Below, one piece after another: positions 42,857-50,547 of a stretch of 64,000 nt of DNA. Position 1 is the first letter of the stretch. Every line of letters starts with the position of its first letter. The DNA lies in NCBI RefSeq assembly GCF_013761175.1, contig NZ_JACDUR010000012.1, positions 1 through 64,000 on the forward strand, in the 5' to 3' direction. This stretch comes from Nonomuraea soli (GTDB lineage: Bacteria > Actinomycetota > Actinomycetes > Streptosporangiales > Streptosporangiaceae). A program made the translations under genes and the position numbers. Under the pieces are notes generated by a model that saw only the letters and a list, made by a program, of their open reading frames with translations, did not search any database and had not been told where the DNA came from.

Positions 42857-44697
42857 GTGCGGTACAGCTCCGCGTAGCGCCCGTCCGCGGCCAGCAGCTC
42901 GGCGTGCCTGCCGCGCTCGACGATCCTGCCCTCCTCCACCACCAGGATCTGGTCGGCTGCCCGGATCGTCGACAGGCGGTGAGCGATCACCACCGCGGTC
43001 CTGCCCTCAAGGGCCTCGGTCAGCGCGGCCTGCACCGCCGCCTCGTTGGTGGAGTCGAGGGCGGCGGTCGCCTCGTCCAGGATCACCACGCTCGGTCCCG
43101 CCAGCAGCAGCCTGGCGATGGTCAGGCGCTGGCGCTCGCCACCCGACAACCGGTAACCGCGCTCGCCCACCATCGTGTCGAGGCCGTCGGGCAGCGACTC
43201 GATGAGCGGGGCGAGCTGGGCGCGGCGCAGGGAGTCCCACAACTCGGCCTCCGTGGCCTCGGGACGGGAGAAGAGCAGGTTGGCGCGGATGGTGTCGTGG
43301 AAGAGGTGACCGTCCTGGGTGACCATGCCGAGGAGCTGCCGCAGCGAGTCCGACGACAGCTCGCGCACGTCCACTCCGCCGAGCCGTACGGCACCCGAGT
43401 CCACGTCGTACAGCCGCGGGATGAGCTGGGCGACGGTCGACTTGCCCGCCCCCGACGAGCCGACGAGCGCGACCAGCTGGCCGGGCTCGACCGTGAACGA
43501 CAGATCGTGCAGCACCTCGACGCCGCCGCGGCCGTCAAGCACCGCGACCTCCTCCAGCGAGGCCAGGGAGACCTTGTCGGCCGCGGGGTAGCCGAAGCTG
43601 ACATGGTCGAACTCCACGCTCACCGCGCCCACGGGAGCCTCGCGCGGCTTGGCGGGGTCGGTGATCAGCGGCTTGAGGTCGAGCACCTCGAAGACCCGCT
43701 CGAAGCTGACCAGGGCGCTCATGACGTCGACGCGGGCGCTGGCCAGCGCGGTCAGCGGCGCGTACAGGCGGGTGAGCAGCAGGGCCAGCGAGACCACGGC
43801 GCCCGCGTCGAGCCGGCCGCTGAGGGCGTAGAAGCCGCCCAGGCCGTAGACCAGCGCCAGGGCCAGCGCCGAGACCAGGGTGAGCGCGGTGACGAACACC
43901 GTCTGGTTGAGCGCCGTACGCACGCCGATGTCGCGGACCCTGCTCGCCCTGGAGGCGAACTCCGCCGACTCCGCCGACGGCCTGCCGTACAGCTTGACCA
44001 GCGTCGCGCCCGGCGCGGAGAACCGCTCGACCATCTGGTTGCCCATGGCCGCGTTGTGGTCGGCGGCCTCCCGGCGCAGCCGCGCGATCCGCACGCCCAT
44101 GCGCCGGGCGGGCAGGACGAAGATCGGCAGCAGGACCAGGGCGAGCACGGTGATCTGCCACGACAGGGAGATCATCACCCCCAGGGTGAGCGCCAGGGTC
44201 ACCAGATTGCCCAGCACGCTGGAGAGCACGTCGGTGAAGGCCCGCTGGGCGCCGATCACGTCGTTGTTGAGCCTGCTCACCAGGGCGCCCGTCCTGGTAC
44301 GGGTGAAGAAGGCGACCGGCATGCGCTGCACGTGGTCGAAGACCGTCGTGCGCAGGCCGAGAATCAGGCCCTCGCCGATCGAGGCCGACATCCACCTGGT
44401 CAGCAGGCCCAGACCCGCCTCGGCGACGGCCAGGCCCGCGATCAGCAGGGCGAGCGCCACCACCGTGGAGGCGGGGCCGCCCGCCGTGATCGTGTTCACC
44501 ACCCGCCCGGCCAGCACAGGCGACACCACAGCCAGGGCCGCCATGACCACGCTCAGCACCAGGAAGGCGGCCAGGCGCGAGCGGTGCGGCCGGGCGAAGG
44601 CGGCGATGCGGCGGAGCGTTGCCCTGGACAGGGCCTTGCGCTCCTGCCGCTCGTTCATCCGGTACAGCTGGTTCCACGCGGTCACTTCCATGCTCAT
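42820..44697 (-). CDS. ABC exporter, fused permease and ATPase
   Basis: A 625-residue type IV ABC half-transporter. Six membrane helices fill residues 35-320. The ATPase domain has Walker A VGSSGAGKSTVAQL, signature LSGGERQRLTIARLLL, Walker B VVILDEATAALD and the H-loop VIAHRLST. It should act as a homodimer exporting lipid, peptide or drug. No SD is seen before ATG 44697, and the predicted -10 ends just 7 nt upstream, so the mRNA may be leaderless. The promoter looks MerR-controlled. Confidence 0.9.
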   Translation of the reverse strand: MSMEVTAWNQLYRMNERQERKALSRATLRRIAAFARPHRSRLAAFLVLSVVMAALAVVSPVLAGRVVNTITAGGPASTVVALALLIAGLAVAEAGLGLLTRWMSASIGEGLILGLRTTVFDHVQRMPVAFFTRTRTGALVSRLNNDVIGAQRAFTDVLSSVLGNLVTLALTLGVMISLSWQITVLALVLLPIFVLPARRMGVRIARLRREAADHNAAMGNQMVERFSAPGATLVKLYGRPSAESAEFASRASRVRDIGVRTALNQTVFVTALTLVSALALALVYGLGGFYALSGRLDAGAVVSLALLLTRLYAPLTALASARVDVMSALVSFERVFEVLDLKPLITDPAKPREAPVGAVSVEFDHVSFGYPAADKVSLASLEEVAVLDGRGGVEVLHDLSFTVEPGQLVALVGSSGAGKSTVAQLIPRLYDVDSGAVRLGGVDVRELSSDSLRQLLGMVTQDGHLFHDTIRANLLFSRPEATEAELWDSLRRAQLAPLIESLPDGLDTMVGERGYRLSGGERQRLTIARLLLAGPSVVILDEATAALDSTNEAAVQAALTEALEGRTAVVIAHRLSTIRAADQILVVEEGRIVERGRHAELLAADGRYAELYRTQFAEEETSVAA

Positions 44698-44703
44698 GGG
44701 AGT

Positions 44704-44735
44704 GACGGTAGAACCTCAATCTCTCTTGAGGTCAA
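44704..44735 (-). promoter_or_regulatory. MerR-type promoter of the ABC exporter
   Basis: On the minus strand, -35 TTGACC (44730-44735) and -10 TACCGT (44705-44710) are separated by a long 19-nt spacer. The spacer contains the dyad ACCTCAA-N6-TTGAGGT (44713-44732). Overlong spacers with a centred dyad are the hallmark of promoters activated by MerR-family proteins (SoxR, CueR and relatives). The regulator gene is not in the window. The promoter overlaps the stop codon of the upstream PhoX-like gene. Confidence 0.65.
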
Positions 44736-46720
44736 GCTCCGATCTTCTTGCCCTGCGAGTGCCACACCACCGCGACCGACGGGCGAGGCTGCGAGGAACC
44801 GCCGTCGGGCCAGTGGCTGGCGGGAGCGTCAGGGTTGGCGCCCGCGAGCTCGCCCGGGTGCTGCACCGCGACGAAGACGCTGCGCTGGTCCTGGCTGATG
44901 AGCGGACCGCAGGTCTCCGCGCCCAGCGGCACGGTCAGGAACTGCCGCAGATAACCACGCTCGCGGCCCTGGACCGGCATCACGAACAGGCCGTCGTTGC
45001 TGCCGAGCTGGTTGCCGTCCGTCGAGATCCACAGATTGCCGTCACCGTCGAAGGCCACGTTGTCCGGGCACGAGATCGGCGACACCTTCGTCTTGTCGAA
45101 CCCGGCGAAGTAGGTCGTCGGGTCGTTCGGGTCACCGCAGATCAGCGGCAGCGACCAGGTGAACGTCGTCGCCGCGGCGTCGTTGCGGTGCTCCATGATC
45201 TCCAGCACGTGACCGTGCTTGTTCGACGGGCGCGGGTTGGCCTCGTCGACCTCCGCGGCCGTGCGGTTGCTGTTGTTGGTCAGGGCGACGAACACACCGC
45301 CGGTGACCGGGTTGCGCTCGATGTCCTCGGGCCGGTCCATCCTCGTGGCGCCCTTCTTGTCGGCGGCCACGCGCGTGAACACCAGGACCTCCTCGGCGGT
45401 CATCCCCTCCACGTCACTGACGTCGCCGCTGACCAGCTTCTTCCACTCGCCCGTGCCGTCGTGCAGGCCGTCCTCGGCGCCGTCGCCGGTGAACACCGCC
45501 ACGTACAGCGTGCCCTCGTCGAGGAGGGTGCGGTTGTGGCGGTCGTGGCCCGGGATGTAGCGGTTCTTGGAGACGAACTTGTAGATGTACTCGAAGCGCG
45601 TGTCGTCGCCCATGTAGGCGACCAGCCGGCCGTCCTTCGCGATCGTGGTCGTGGCGGCCTCGTGGGCGAAGCGGCCCAGCGCGGTGCGCTTGATCGGCGT
45701 GCTGTCGGGGTCGAACGGGTCGATCTCCACGATCCAGCCGAAGCGGTTGGCCTCGTTCGGGTGCTTCGACAGGTCGAAACGCTCCTCGACCCGGTCGAAG
45801 CGGCGGCCGGCGGTGCCCGTGGGCAGGCTGTAGCGCTTGGCGTTCGGGTCCGTGGCGCTGCCCAGCACGAAGTACTGGTTGAAGTTCTCCTCGGCGGTCA
45901 GCACCGTGCCCCACGGCGTGGTGCCGCCGGCGCAGTTGTTGAGCATGCCGACCGGGGTGCGGCCCTCGGGGTCGGCCGCCGTCTTCAGCAGGTCGCTCCC
46001 GGCCGCGGGGCCGGAGAAGCGCATCGGCGTCTGCGCGGTGATCCGGCGGTTGTAGCGGCGGCGGCCCTTGGTGACCAGCTTCCACTGCCCCGTCCGACCG
46101 GCCCGCTCGATCTCCACCACCGAGCCGCCGTGCGCGGCCAGGCCGATCCTGATCTGCTCCTCGGTCGCCGCCGCCCCGCCCGTGTAACCGCGGAACATCA
46201 GGTTCTCGTCGCTGTACTCGTGGTTGACCCACATCAGCGCCCGGCTGTGACCCATCGGGAAGACCGTCACGAAGTCGCAGTTGTAGCCGAACTGCCTGGC
46301 CTGCGCCTCGGCGGTCTGGTTGTCGAAGTCGAAGGCGGGGGCGTCCGGCAGCACCGGGTCGCCCCAGCGGACCACCGCGGCGCTCAGGTAGCCCGACGGG
46401 ACGCTCAGCACGTCGTCCTTGTTCGGAGGGACCGGCGTGAAGGTCAGGCGCCCGCCCCTGCCCCAGCCCTGCGACTGCGCCGGCTCGGGGTCGGCCATGG
46501 CGGGGACGGCCCCCGCGACACCGGTACCGACGACCACGGCGCCCAGCGCGCTCGCGCGCAACATGCCGCGGCGCGACAGGGCCTGGGTGGCGATGTCACC
46601 GAAGTAGGGATTGTCACTGGCGTTCGCCACCGGATGCGCACAGGCGTTGCCACAGCGGAACTGGCACGTCAGCGCGCTCCTGCCGCCCTTGTGTGAGATC
46701 AGGGGCAAGAACTTGGTCAC
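44732..46720 (-). CDS. PhoX-family (DUF839) phosphatase-like protein, Tat-exported
   Basis: A 662-residue protein of the PhoX/DUF839 family, whose best-known members are calcium-iron alkaline phosphatases. Blocks include MWVNHEYSDENLMF, NNCAGGTTPWGTVLTAEENF, GWIVEIDPFDP, FAHEAATTTI and SCPDNVAFDGDGNLWISTDG. A twin-arginine motif SRRGMLRASALGAVVV appears about 50 residues in, followed by a hydrophobic run and AMA cleavage site. The long pre-Tat region contains CQFRCGNAC and is normal for this group. GTG 46720 has GGAGGACCC directly upstream. It may release phosphate from organic phosphates outside the cell; no phosphate box was recognised. Confidence 0.87.
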   Translation of the reverse strand: MTKFLPLISHKGGRSALTCQFRCGNACAHPVANASDNPYFGDIATQALSRRGMLRASALGAVVVGTGVAGAVPAMADPEPAQSQGWGRGGRLTFTPVPPNKDDVLSVPSGYLSAAVVRWGDPVLPDAPAFDFDNQTAEAQARQFGYNCDFVTVFPMGHSRALMWVNHEYSDENLMFRGYTGGAAATEEQIRIGLAAHGGSVVEIERAGRTGQWKLVTKGRRRYNRRITAQTPMRFSGPAAGSDLLKTAADPEGRTPVGMLNNCAGGTTPWGTVLTAEENFNQYFVLGSATDPNAKRYSLPTGTAGRRFDRVEERFDLSKHPNEANRFGWIVEIDPFDPDSTPIKRTALGRFAHEAATTTIAKDGRLVAYMGDDTRFEYIYKFVSKNRYIPGHDRHNRTLLDEGTLYVAVFTGDGAEDGLHDGTGEWKKLVSGDVSDVEGMTAEEVLVFTRVAADKKGATRMDRPEDIERNPVTGGVFVALTNNSNRTAAEVDEANPRPSNKHGHVLEIMEHRNDAAATTFTWSLPLICGDPNDPTTYFAGFDKTKVSPISCPDNVAFDGDGNLWISTDGNQLGSNDGLFVMPVQGRERGYLRQFLTVPLGAETCGPLISQDQRSVFVAVQHPGELAGANPDAPASHWPDGGSSQPRPSVAVVWHSQGKKIGA

Positions 46721-46833
46721 GGGTCCTCCAGGATTGCGCGGTAGTTGCGCCCGGACGCTACGACTCCCTTCGAAACCTGCGGTGAACAGCAGGGCCCCGT
46801 CCAATGAACCCTTCCTGGGAGGACAATGGAACG

Positions 46834-47271
46834 GTGCCACCACGCCGTCTCGACCCAGAAAAGACCCGCGTCGCGCTCGACGGGCAACTCGTCGCCCTCG
46901 ACCTGCCGCCCTTCGACGGGCCCGCGTCCGCCGTGGCCGACGCCCTCGTCACCGCCGTGCTGACCGCCTACGACCGCGGGGTCACGCCCGAGCGTGACGC
47001 GGCCCGCCATGCCGTACGGCACCTGCTCGACAGGCTGGCGGCCGACGCGCCCGGACGCACGGTCGAGGTGCGGGTGCCTCCCTACGCCGCCGTCCAGGCC
47101 ATCGAGGGCCCCCGGCACACGCGCGGCACCCCGCCCAACGTCGTCGAGATGGACGCCCGCACCTGGGTGTCGCTGGCGGTCGGACGGCTCAGCTGGGAGG
47201 CGGCAATGGCGACGGGCGCCATCTCCGCGAGTGGCGCCCGTGCCGACCTGTCCGCTTACCTGCCGCTCTAG
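46834..47271 (+). CDS. Sterol carrier-family protein
   Basis: A 145-residue protein resembling the actinobacterial sterol-carrier-like (SCP2-related) family. An N-terminal PPRRLDPEKTRVALDGQL is followed by RTVEVRVPPYAAVQAIEGP, PPNVVEMDARTWVSLAVGR and a C-terminal ASGARADLSAYLPL, which matches the SCP2 C-terminal helix. Homologues tend to lie near purF in related genomes. Lipid binding is presumed, not shown. GTG 46834 has GGGAGG about 10 nt upstream; ATG 46804 is an alternative. The TAG stop shares CTAG with the convergent gene. Confidence 0.7.
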   Translation: MPPRRLDPEKTRVALDGQLVALDLPPFDGPASAVADALVTAVLTAYDRGVTPERDAARHAVRHLLDRLAADAPGRTVEVRVPPYAAVQAIEGPRHTRGTPPNVVEMDARTWVSLAVGRLSWEAAMATGAISASGARADLSAYLPL

Positions 47272-49151
47272 TAGCTGCCCCCGTTCCACTGCAGCTCCAT
47301 GCACCGCTGCACCTGATCGGGCATCAGCTCGAAGCAGGGGCCGAAGGTGTTCATGAACCACACGAACCCCACCACGGCCAGGATCAGGGCGAGCAGGCTC
47401 AGGGCGATGCCCGCCCAGGCCATCGCGGGCTTCACGCCCTTGGCCACGGCGACGATGCCCAACACCAGGCCGACGATGGCGGTCAGGGTGCCCAGGCCGC
47501 AGACGACGAGCAGGAAGATGCTCGCCACGCCGAGGATCAGCGACGCCACGGCCAGGCCGGCGCCCGGTTTCTGGGGCTGCCAGTCCTGGGGCTTGCCGCC
47601 GCCCTGGTACGGCGAGCCGGGGTACTGGCCGGGAGGCGAGGGCGGAGGGGTGTAGCCGCCACCGCCTGGCTGGGTGTGCGGGGCGCCGCCCTGGGGCGGG
47701 TAGCCCGGGGCCGCGGCGCCGGGCTGCGCCTGGTGGGCGGCGGGAGCCTGAGGCTGGGCGTACGGGCCACCCGGCGCCTGGGAGCCACCTGGCACCTGGG
47801 AACCGCCCGGCATCTGGGAGCCGCTCGGCGCTTGGGAGCCACCCTGTGTCTGGGGGCTGCCCGATGTCTGGGAGCCGCCCGATGTCTGGAAGCCGCCCGG
47901 TGCCTGGGGGCTGCTCGGCGTCTGGGGCTCGCCCGTTTGCCGGCCGCCCTGGGACATGGCGCCCGCGGCCGCGCCCCCGGCCGCTGCGGCCGCCGCGGCA
48001 CCCGCTCCCGCTCCCGCTCCGGTCGTGTATGGGCTGTCGCCCTGCTGGCCGCTGACCCCGCCGTACGGCGCGGCGCCCGGAGTCGCCTGGCCGTACTCCC
48101 TCGGACCGCCCTCGTACGGCGAGACCGGCTGCGCTGCGGGTGCCGGGTCCTGGGGGGCGGTGGGCGGGTCGTACCTGGAGGGCGTCTGGGCCGCAGGGGT
48201 CTGCTGGGCGGGCTCCTCGCCCCAGCCCGGGTAGGTCGGCGTGGCCCCGGGCACCTGGTAGGCCTGCTGCTCGGGTGCCTGGTGGGCGGGCTCCTGGTGG
48301 CGCGGATCGGCGGCCTGGTGCGGCGTCGTGGGAGCAGCGGGCTCCTGCCCCCAGGCCGTCGGCTCGCGCGAGGGCCACGCGGGCTCGGACGCGGCGGGCT
48401 GCTCAGGTGTCTCCCAGGAGCGCCGGCTCGGCGTCTCCCAGGCGGACTCCGAGGCGGCCTGCTCGCTGGACGGCGACCAGGAGGGTGTCTCGAACTCGGC
48501 GGTGCGCTCGCCCGGAGTCTCCTCCACCGGCTCGCGGACCTGGTGGTCCTCGGCGGCCGCAGCAGGCTCCTGGGCACCCGGAGCGGCGGGCTCCCCGGCA
48601 CCCCACGTGCTCGGCTCGATCGGCGCGGCGGGCTCCTCGGCGCGCCACGCCCCAGACTCGCCGGACGTAGCGGGCTCGTCCGCACGCCACGCACCGGGCT
48701 CGCTGGATGCGGCGGGCTCGTCCGCACGCCACGCACCGGGCTCGTTCGACGGAGCGGACTCCCCCGCGCGCCAGGCGCCGGGCTCGCTCGACGCCGCCGA
48801 CTCCTGGGCACGCCACGTGCCCGAGTCACTCGACGGGCCCGTCTCCTCCGCGCGCCAGGCGCCCGGTTCCCTCGACGCGGTGGGCTCCTGGGCGCCCCAG
48901 GCGCTCGGCTCCCCCGAAGCGGCGGGCTCGCCTGGCTCCGCGGAGCCAGGCCCTCCAGCCTCGGCGTCACGAGCCTCGGGGTCACGAGCCTCGGCGTCAC
49001 GAGCCTCGGGGTTGAACGGGTTGGCCTCGTCCCCCGGTGCCGTCTCGGGGTCGGAGGCGGGTGGTTCCCGCTCCCACCACGAGTCGTCCGAAGACGGCGG
49101 CTCCTCGCGCGGCGGGCGAGGTGGCTGGTTCGCATCACCAGGAGTGGTCAC
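47268..49151 (-). CDS. Repeat-rich DUF4190 membrane protein with long disordered N-terminus
   Basis: A 627-residue protein. About 525 N-terminal residues are low-complexity (Pro, Ser, Ala, Gly, Glu, Gln). They include seven or so 14-residue units of the EPGAWRADEPAAS type (residues about 75-205) and about seven 6-residue GSQxPG units (about 405-455). The C-terminal 100 residues are a DUF4190 domain: LAVASLILGVASIFLLVVCGL, VGLVLGIVAVAKG, then a third helix LLALILAVVGFVWF and an external Cys-containing tail. The disordered part should lie in the cytoplasm. Function unknown. Repeat number may vary between strains. Confidence 0.82.
   Translation of the reverse strand: MTTPGDANQPPRPPREEPPSSDDSWWEREPPASDPETAPGDEANPFNPEARDAEARDPEARDAEAGGPGSAEPGEPAASGEPSAWGAQEPTASREPGAWRAEETGPSSDSGTWRAQESAASSEPGAWRAGESAPSNEPGAWRADEPAASSEPGAWRADEPATSGESGAWRAEEPAAPIEPSTWGAGEPAAPGAQEPAAAAEDHQVREPVEETPGERTAEFETPSWSPSSEQAASESAWETPSRRSWETPEQPAASEPAWPSREPTAWGQEPAAPTTPHQAADPRHQEPAHQAPEQQAYQVPGATPTYPGWGEEPAQQTPAAQTPSRYDPPTAPQDPAPAAQPVSPYEGGPREYGQATPGAAPYGGVSGQQGDSPYTTGAGAGAGAAAAAAAGGAAAGAMSQGGRQTGEPQTPSSPQAPGGFQTSGGSQTSGSPQTQGGSQAPSGSQMPGGSQVPGGSQAPGGPYAQPQAPAAHQAQPGAAAPGYPPQGGAPHTQPGGGGYTPPPSPPGQYPGSPYQGGGKPQDWQPQKPGAGLAVASLILGVASIFLLVVCGLGTLTAIVGLVLGIVAVAKGVKPAMAWAGIALSLLALILAVVGFVWFMNTFGPCFELMPDQVQRCMELQWNGGSY
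47781..47935 (-). repeat. 18-bp coding repeats (GSQxPG units)
   Basis: About seven imperfect 18-bp units inside the DUF4190 gene, each encoding a variant of GSQAPG. The units differ mostly at the fourth and fifth codons. The pattern indicates slippage or unequal crossover. Confidence 0.75.
48536..48930 (-). repeat. 42-bp coding repeats (EPGAWRADEPAAS units)
   Basis: Seven to eight imperfect 42-bp units inside the same gene, each encoding 14 residues with an invariant Trp followed by Arg/Gly-Ala. The outer units are the most diverged. Confidence 0.8.
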
Positions 49152-49264
49152 GTCTACGTCCCCCGACGTGTCGGCATACCGGATACCCCAGCCTCCCCCG
49201 AACCCGCACCCCCACCGGCGCGGACACGGTAAGCGCAGGTCGATGCTTGAGTCATGATGAAGGC

Positions 49265-49723
49265 ATGCTCGACGAGACCCTGACCTACGCGCTGATCAAG
49301 CTCACCAAGATGCACCGCTACCGGGTCACGGCCGAGCTGGCCGAGCTGGGGTTGCACGTCGGTCAGGAGATGCTGCTCAACCAGCTCTGGCGCCAGGACG
49401 GCCTGTCCCAGAGCGAGCTGATCACGCGTCTCGGCGTGGAGCCGCCGACGGTGACCAAGACGTTGCAGCGCCTGGAGAAGGCGGGCTTCGTGCAGCGGTC
49501 GCCCGATCCGAGGAGGCCGCGGGCGAGCGTCGTCAACCTGACGCGGGCGGGCAAGGACCTGCAGGGGCCCGTCGAGGCGATCTGGCAGCGCCTCGACCAG
49601 GAGTTGCTCTCCCGGCTGGCGCCCGAGGACCGGCAGACGATGGTGCGGCTCGTCCACAGCCTGTGGAGCTGCCCTTCCGCTGAGGGCGAAACCCCTTTGC
49701 ATCATGGCGAAGCTTGCAGTTAG
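49265..49723 (+). CDS. MarR-family transcriptional regulator
   Basis: A 152-residue MarR protein: dimerisation helices at both ends, winged helix LSQSELITRLGVEPPTVTKTLQRLE and the wing RSPDPRRPRASVV. AAGG lies 1 nt before the ATG at 49265, which is close. The stop codon lies within the inverted repeat that precedes the SDR gene. It probably represses the SDR and itself. Confidence 0.88.
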   Translation: MLDETLTYALIKLTKMHRYRVTAELAELGLHVGQEMLLNQLWRQDGLSQSELITRLGVEPPTVTKTLQRLEKAGFVQRSPDPRRPRASVVNLTRAGKDLQGPVEAIWQRLDQELLSRLAPEDRQTMVRLVHSLWSCPSAEGETPLHHGEACS

Positions 49724-49744
49724 CTGGCTAATTAGTCGGCTAAC
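49719..49744. promoter_or_regulatory. MarR operator candidate upstream of the SDR
   Basis: GTTAGC (49719-49724) is mirrored by GCTAAC (49739-49744), with the inner palindrome CTAATTAG (49728-49735). The MarR gene stops inside it and the SDR ATG follows 12 nt later. AT-rich dyads of this kind are typical for MarR proteins. Confidence 0.7.
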
Positions 49745-49756
49745 TAGCAAGGAGCC

Positions 49757-50503
49757 ATGAACATGCGTGTACTCGTCACCGGCGGCTCGTCCGGCATCGG
49801 CGCCGCCATCGCCAAGGCCTTCGCCACCACGGGCGCTGACGTCACCCTGACCTTTCACTCGGGTCCCGAGCGGGCCGAGCAGATCGTGAAGGAGATCGAG
49901 AAGGCGGGCGGCACCGCGAAAGCCGTACGGCTGGACCTGGCCGACCACGACGGCATCCGTGCGGCGATCGCCGACCACGGCCCGTTCGACTCGTTGATCG
50001 CCAATGCCGTCCACTGGGGCAGCATGGACAGTTTCACCAAGTCCTTCGAGGAGATGCCCATCGAGGAGTGGCAGGCTTCGCTGCACGCCAACGTGCTGGG
50101 CAACGTGGTGCTGGCGCAGGCCGTGCTTCCTGGGATGAGAAGGGCGAAGTTCGGCCGGATAGTCCTGGTCTCGTCGGGGATCGCCGAGGAGGGCACGCCC
50201 GGCAGCGGGCCGTACGGCACGGCGAAGGCGGCGCTGCACGGCCTGTCCCGCATGATCGCCTGGCAGGCGGGCGGCGACGGCGTGCTGGTCAACGTGGTCG
50301 CGGCGGGACTGACCAACACCGACAGCACCCCGATCCCGCAGGAGGAGCGTGACGCGGTCGCCGTCAGGACTCCCACCAGGCGGTTGTCGACGTCGGACGA
50401 CGTGGCCGCACTGGCCGTGTTCCTGGGGTCCGCGGCCAACCGGAACCTCACCGGAGAAATCGTTCGAGACGGGTCGAATGCTGGCAGAAGCATCCATGTC
50501 TGA
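49757..50503 (+). CDS. Short-chain dehydrogenase/reductase (SDR)
   Basis: A 248-residue classical SDR. The cofactor motif is TGGSSGIG near the N-terminus, with NAVHWGS in the NAG position, catalytic Ser in LVSSGIAEEG and Tyr-x3-Lys in YGTAKAALHG. The C-terminal NLTGEIVRDGSN ending fits the 3-oxoacyl-ACP reductase-like type. NADP preference is likely. AAGGAGCC precedes the ATG. Likely controlled by the MarR protein upstream; substrate unknown. Confidence 0.9.
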   Translation: MNMRVLVTGGSSGIGAAIAKAFATTGADVTLTFHSGPERAEQIVKEIEKAGGTAKAVRLDLADHDGIRAAIADHGPFDSLIANAVHWGSMDSFTKSFEEMPIEEWQASLHANVLGNVVLAQAVLPGMRRAKFGRIVLVSSGIAEEGTPGSGPYGTAKAALHGLSRMIAWQAGGDGVLVNVVAAGLTNTDSTPIPQEERDAVAVRTPTRRLSTSDDVAALAVFLGSAANRNLTGEIVRDGSNAGRSIHV

Positions 50504-50547
50504 CCCAGGTGTGCGAGCAGTTCGGGCACCGACCTAAACTGAAGCAC

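Noticed and set aside
41458..44898. Open frame of 1146 codons across the MFS and ABC genes
   Set aside because: It crosses two well-supported genes on different strands and its product is low-complexity.
47781..48930. Tandem repeats considered as a CRISPR array
   Set aside because: Units are contiguous 18- or 42-bp coding repeats without unique spacers and remain in frame in one gene.
47676..49232. Plus-strand open frame of 518 codons over the DUF4190 gene
   Set aside because: It mirrors the tandem repeats and lacks any domain. The minus strand ends in a real DUF4190 membrane domain.
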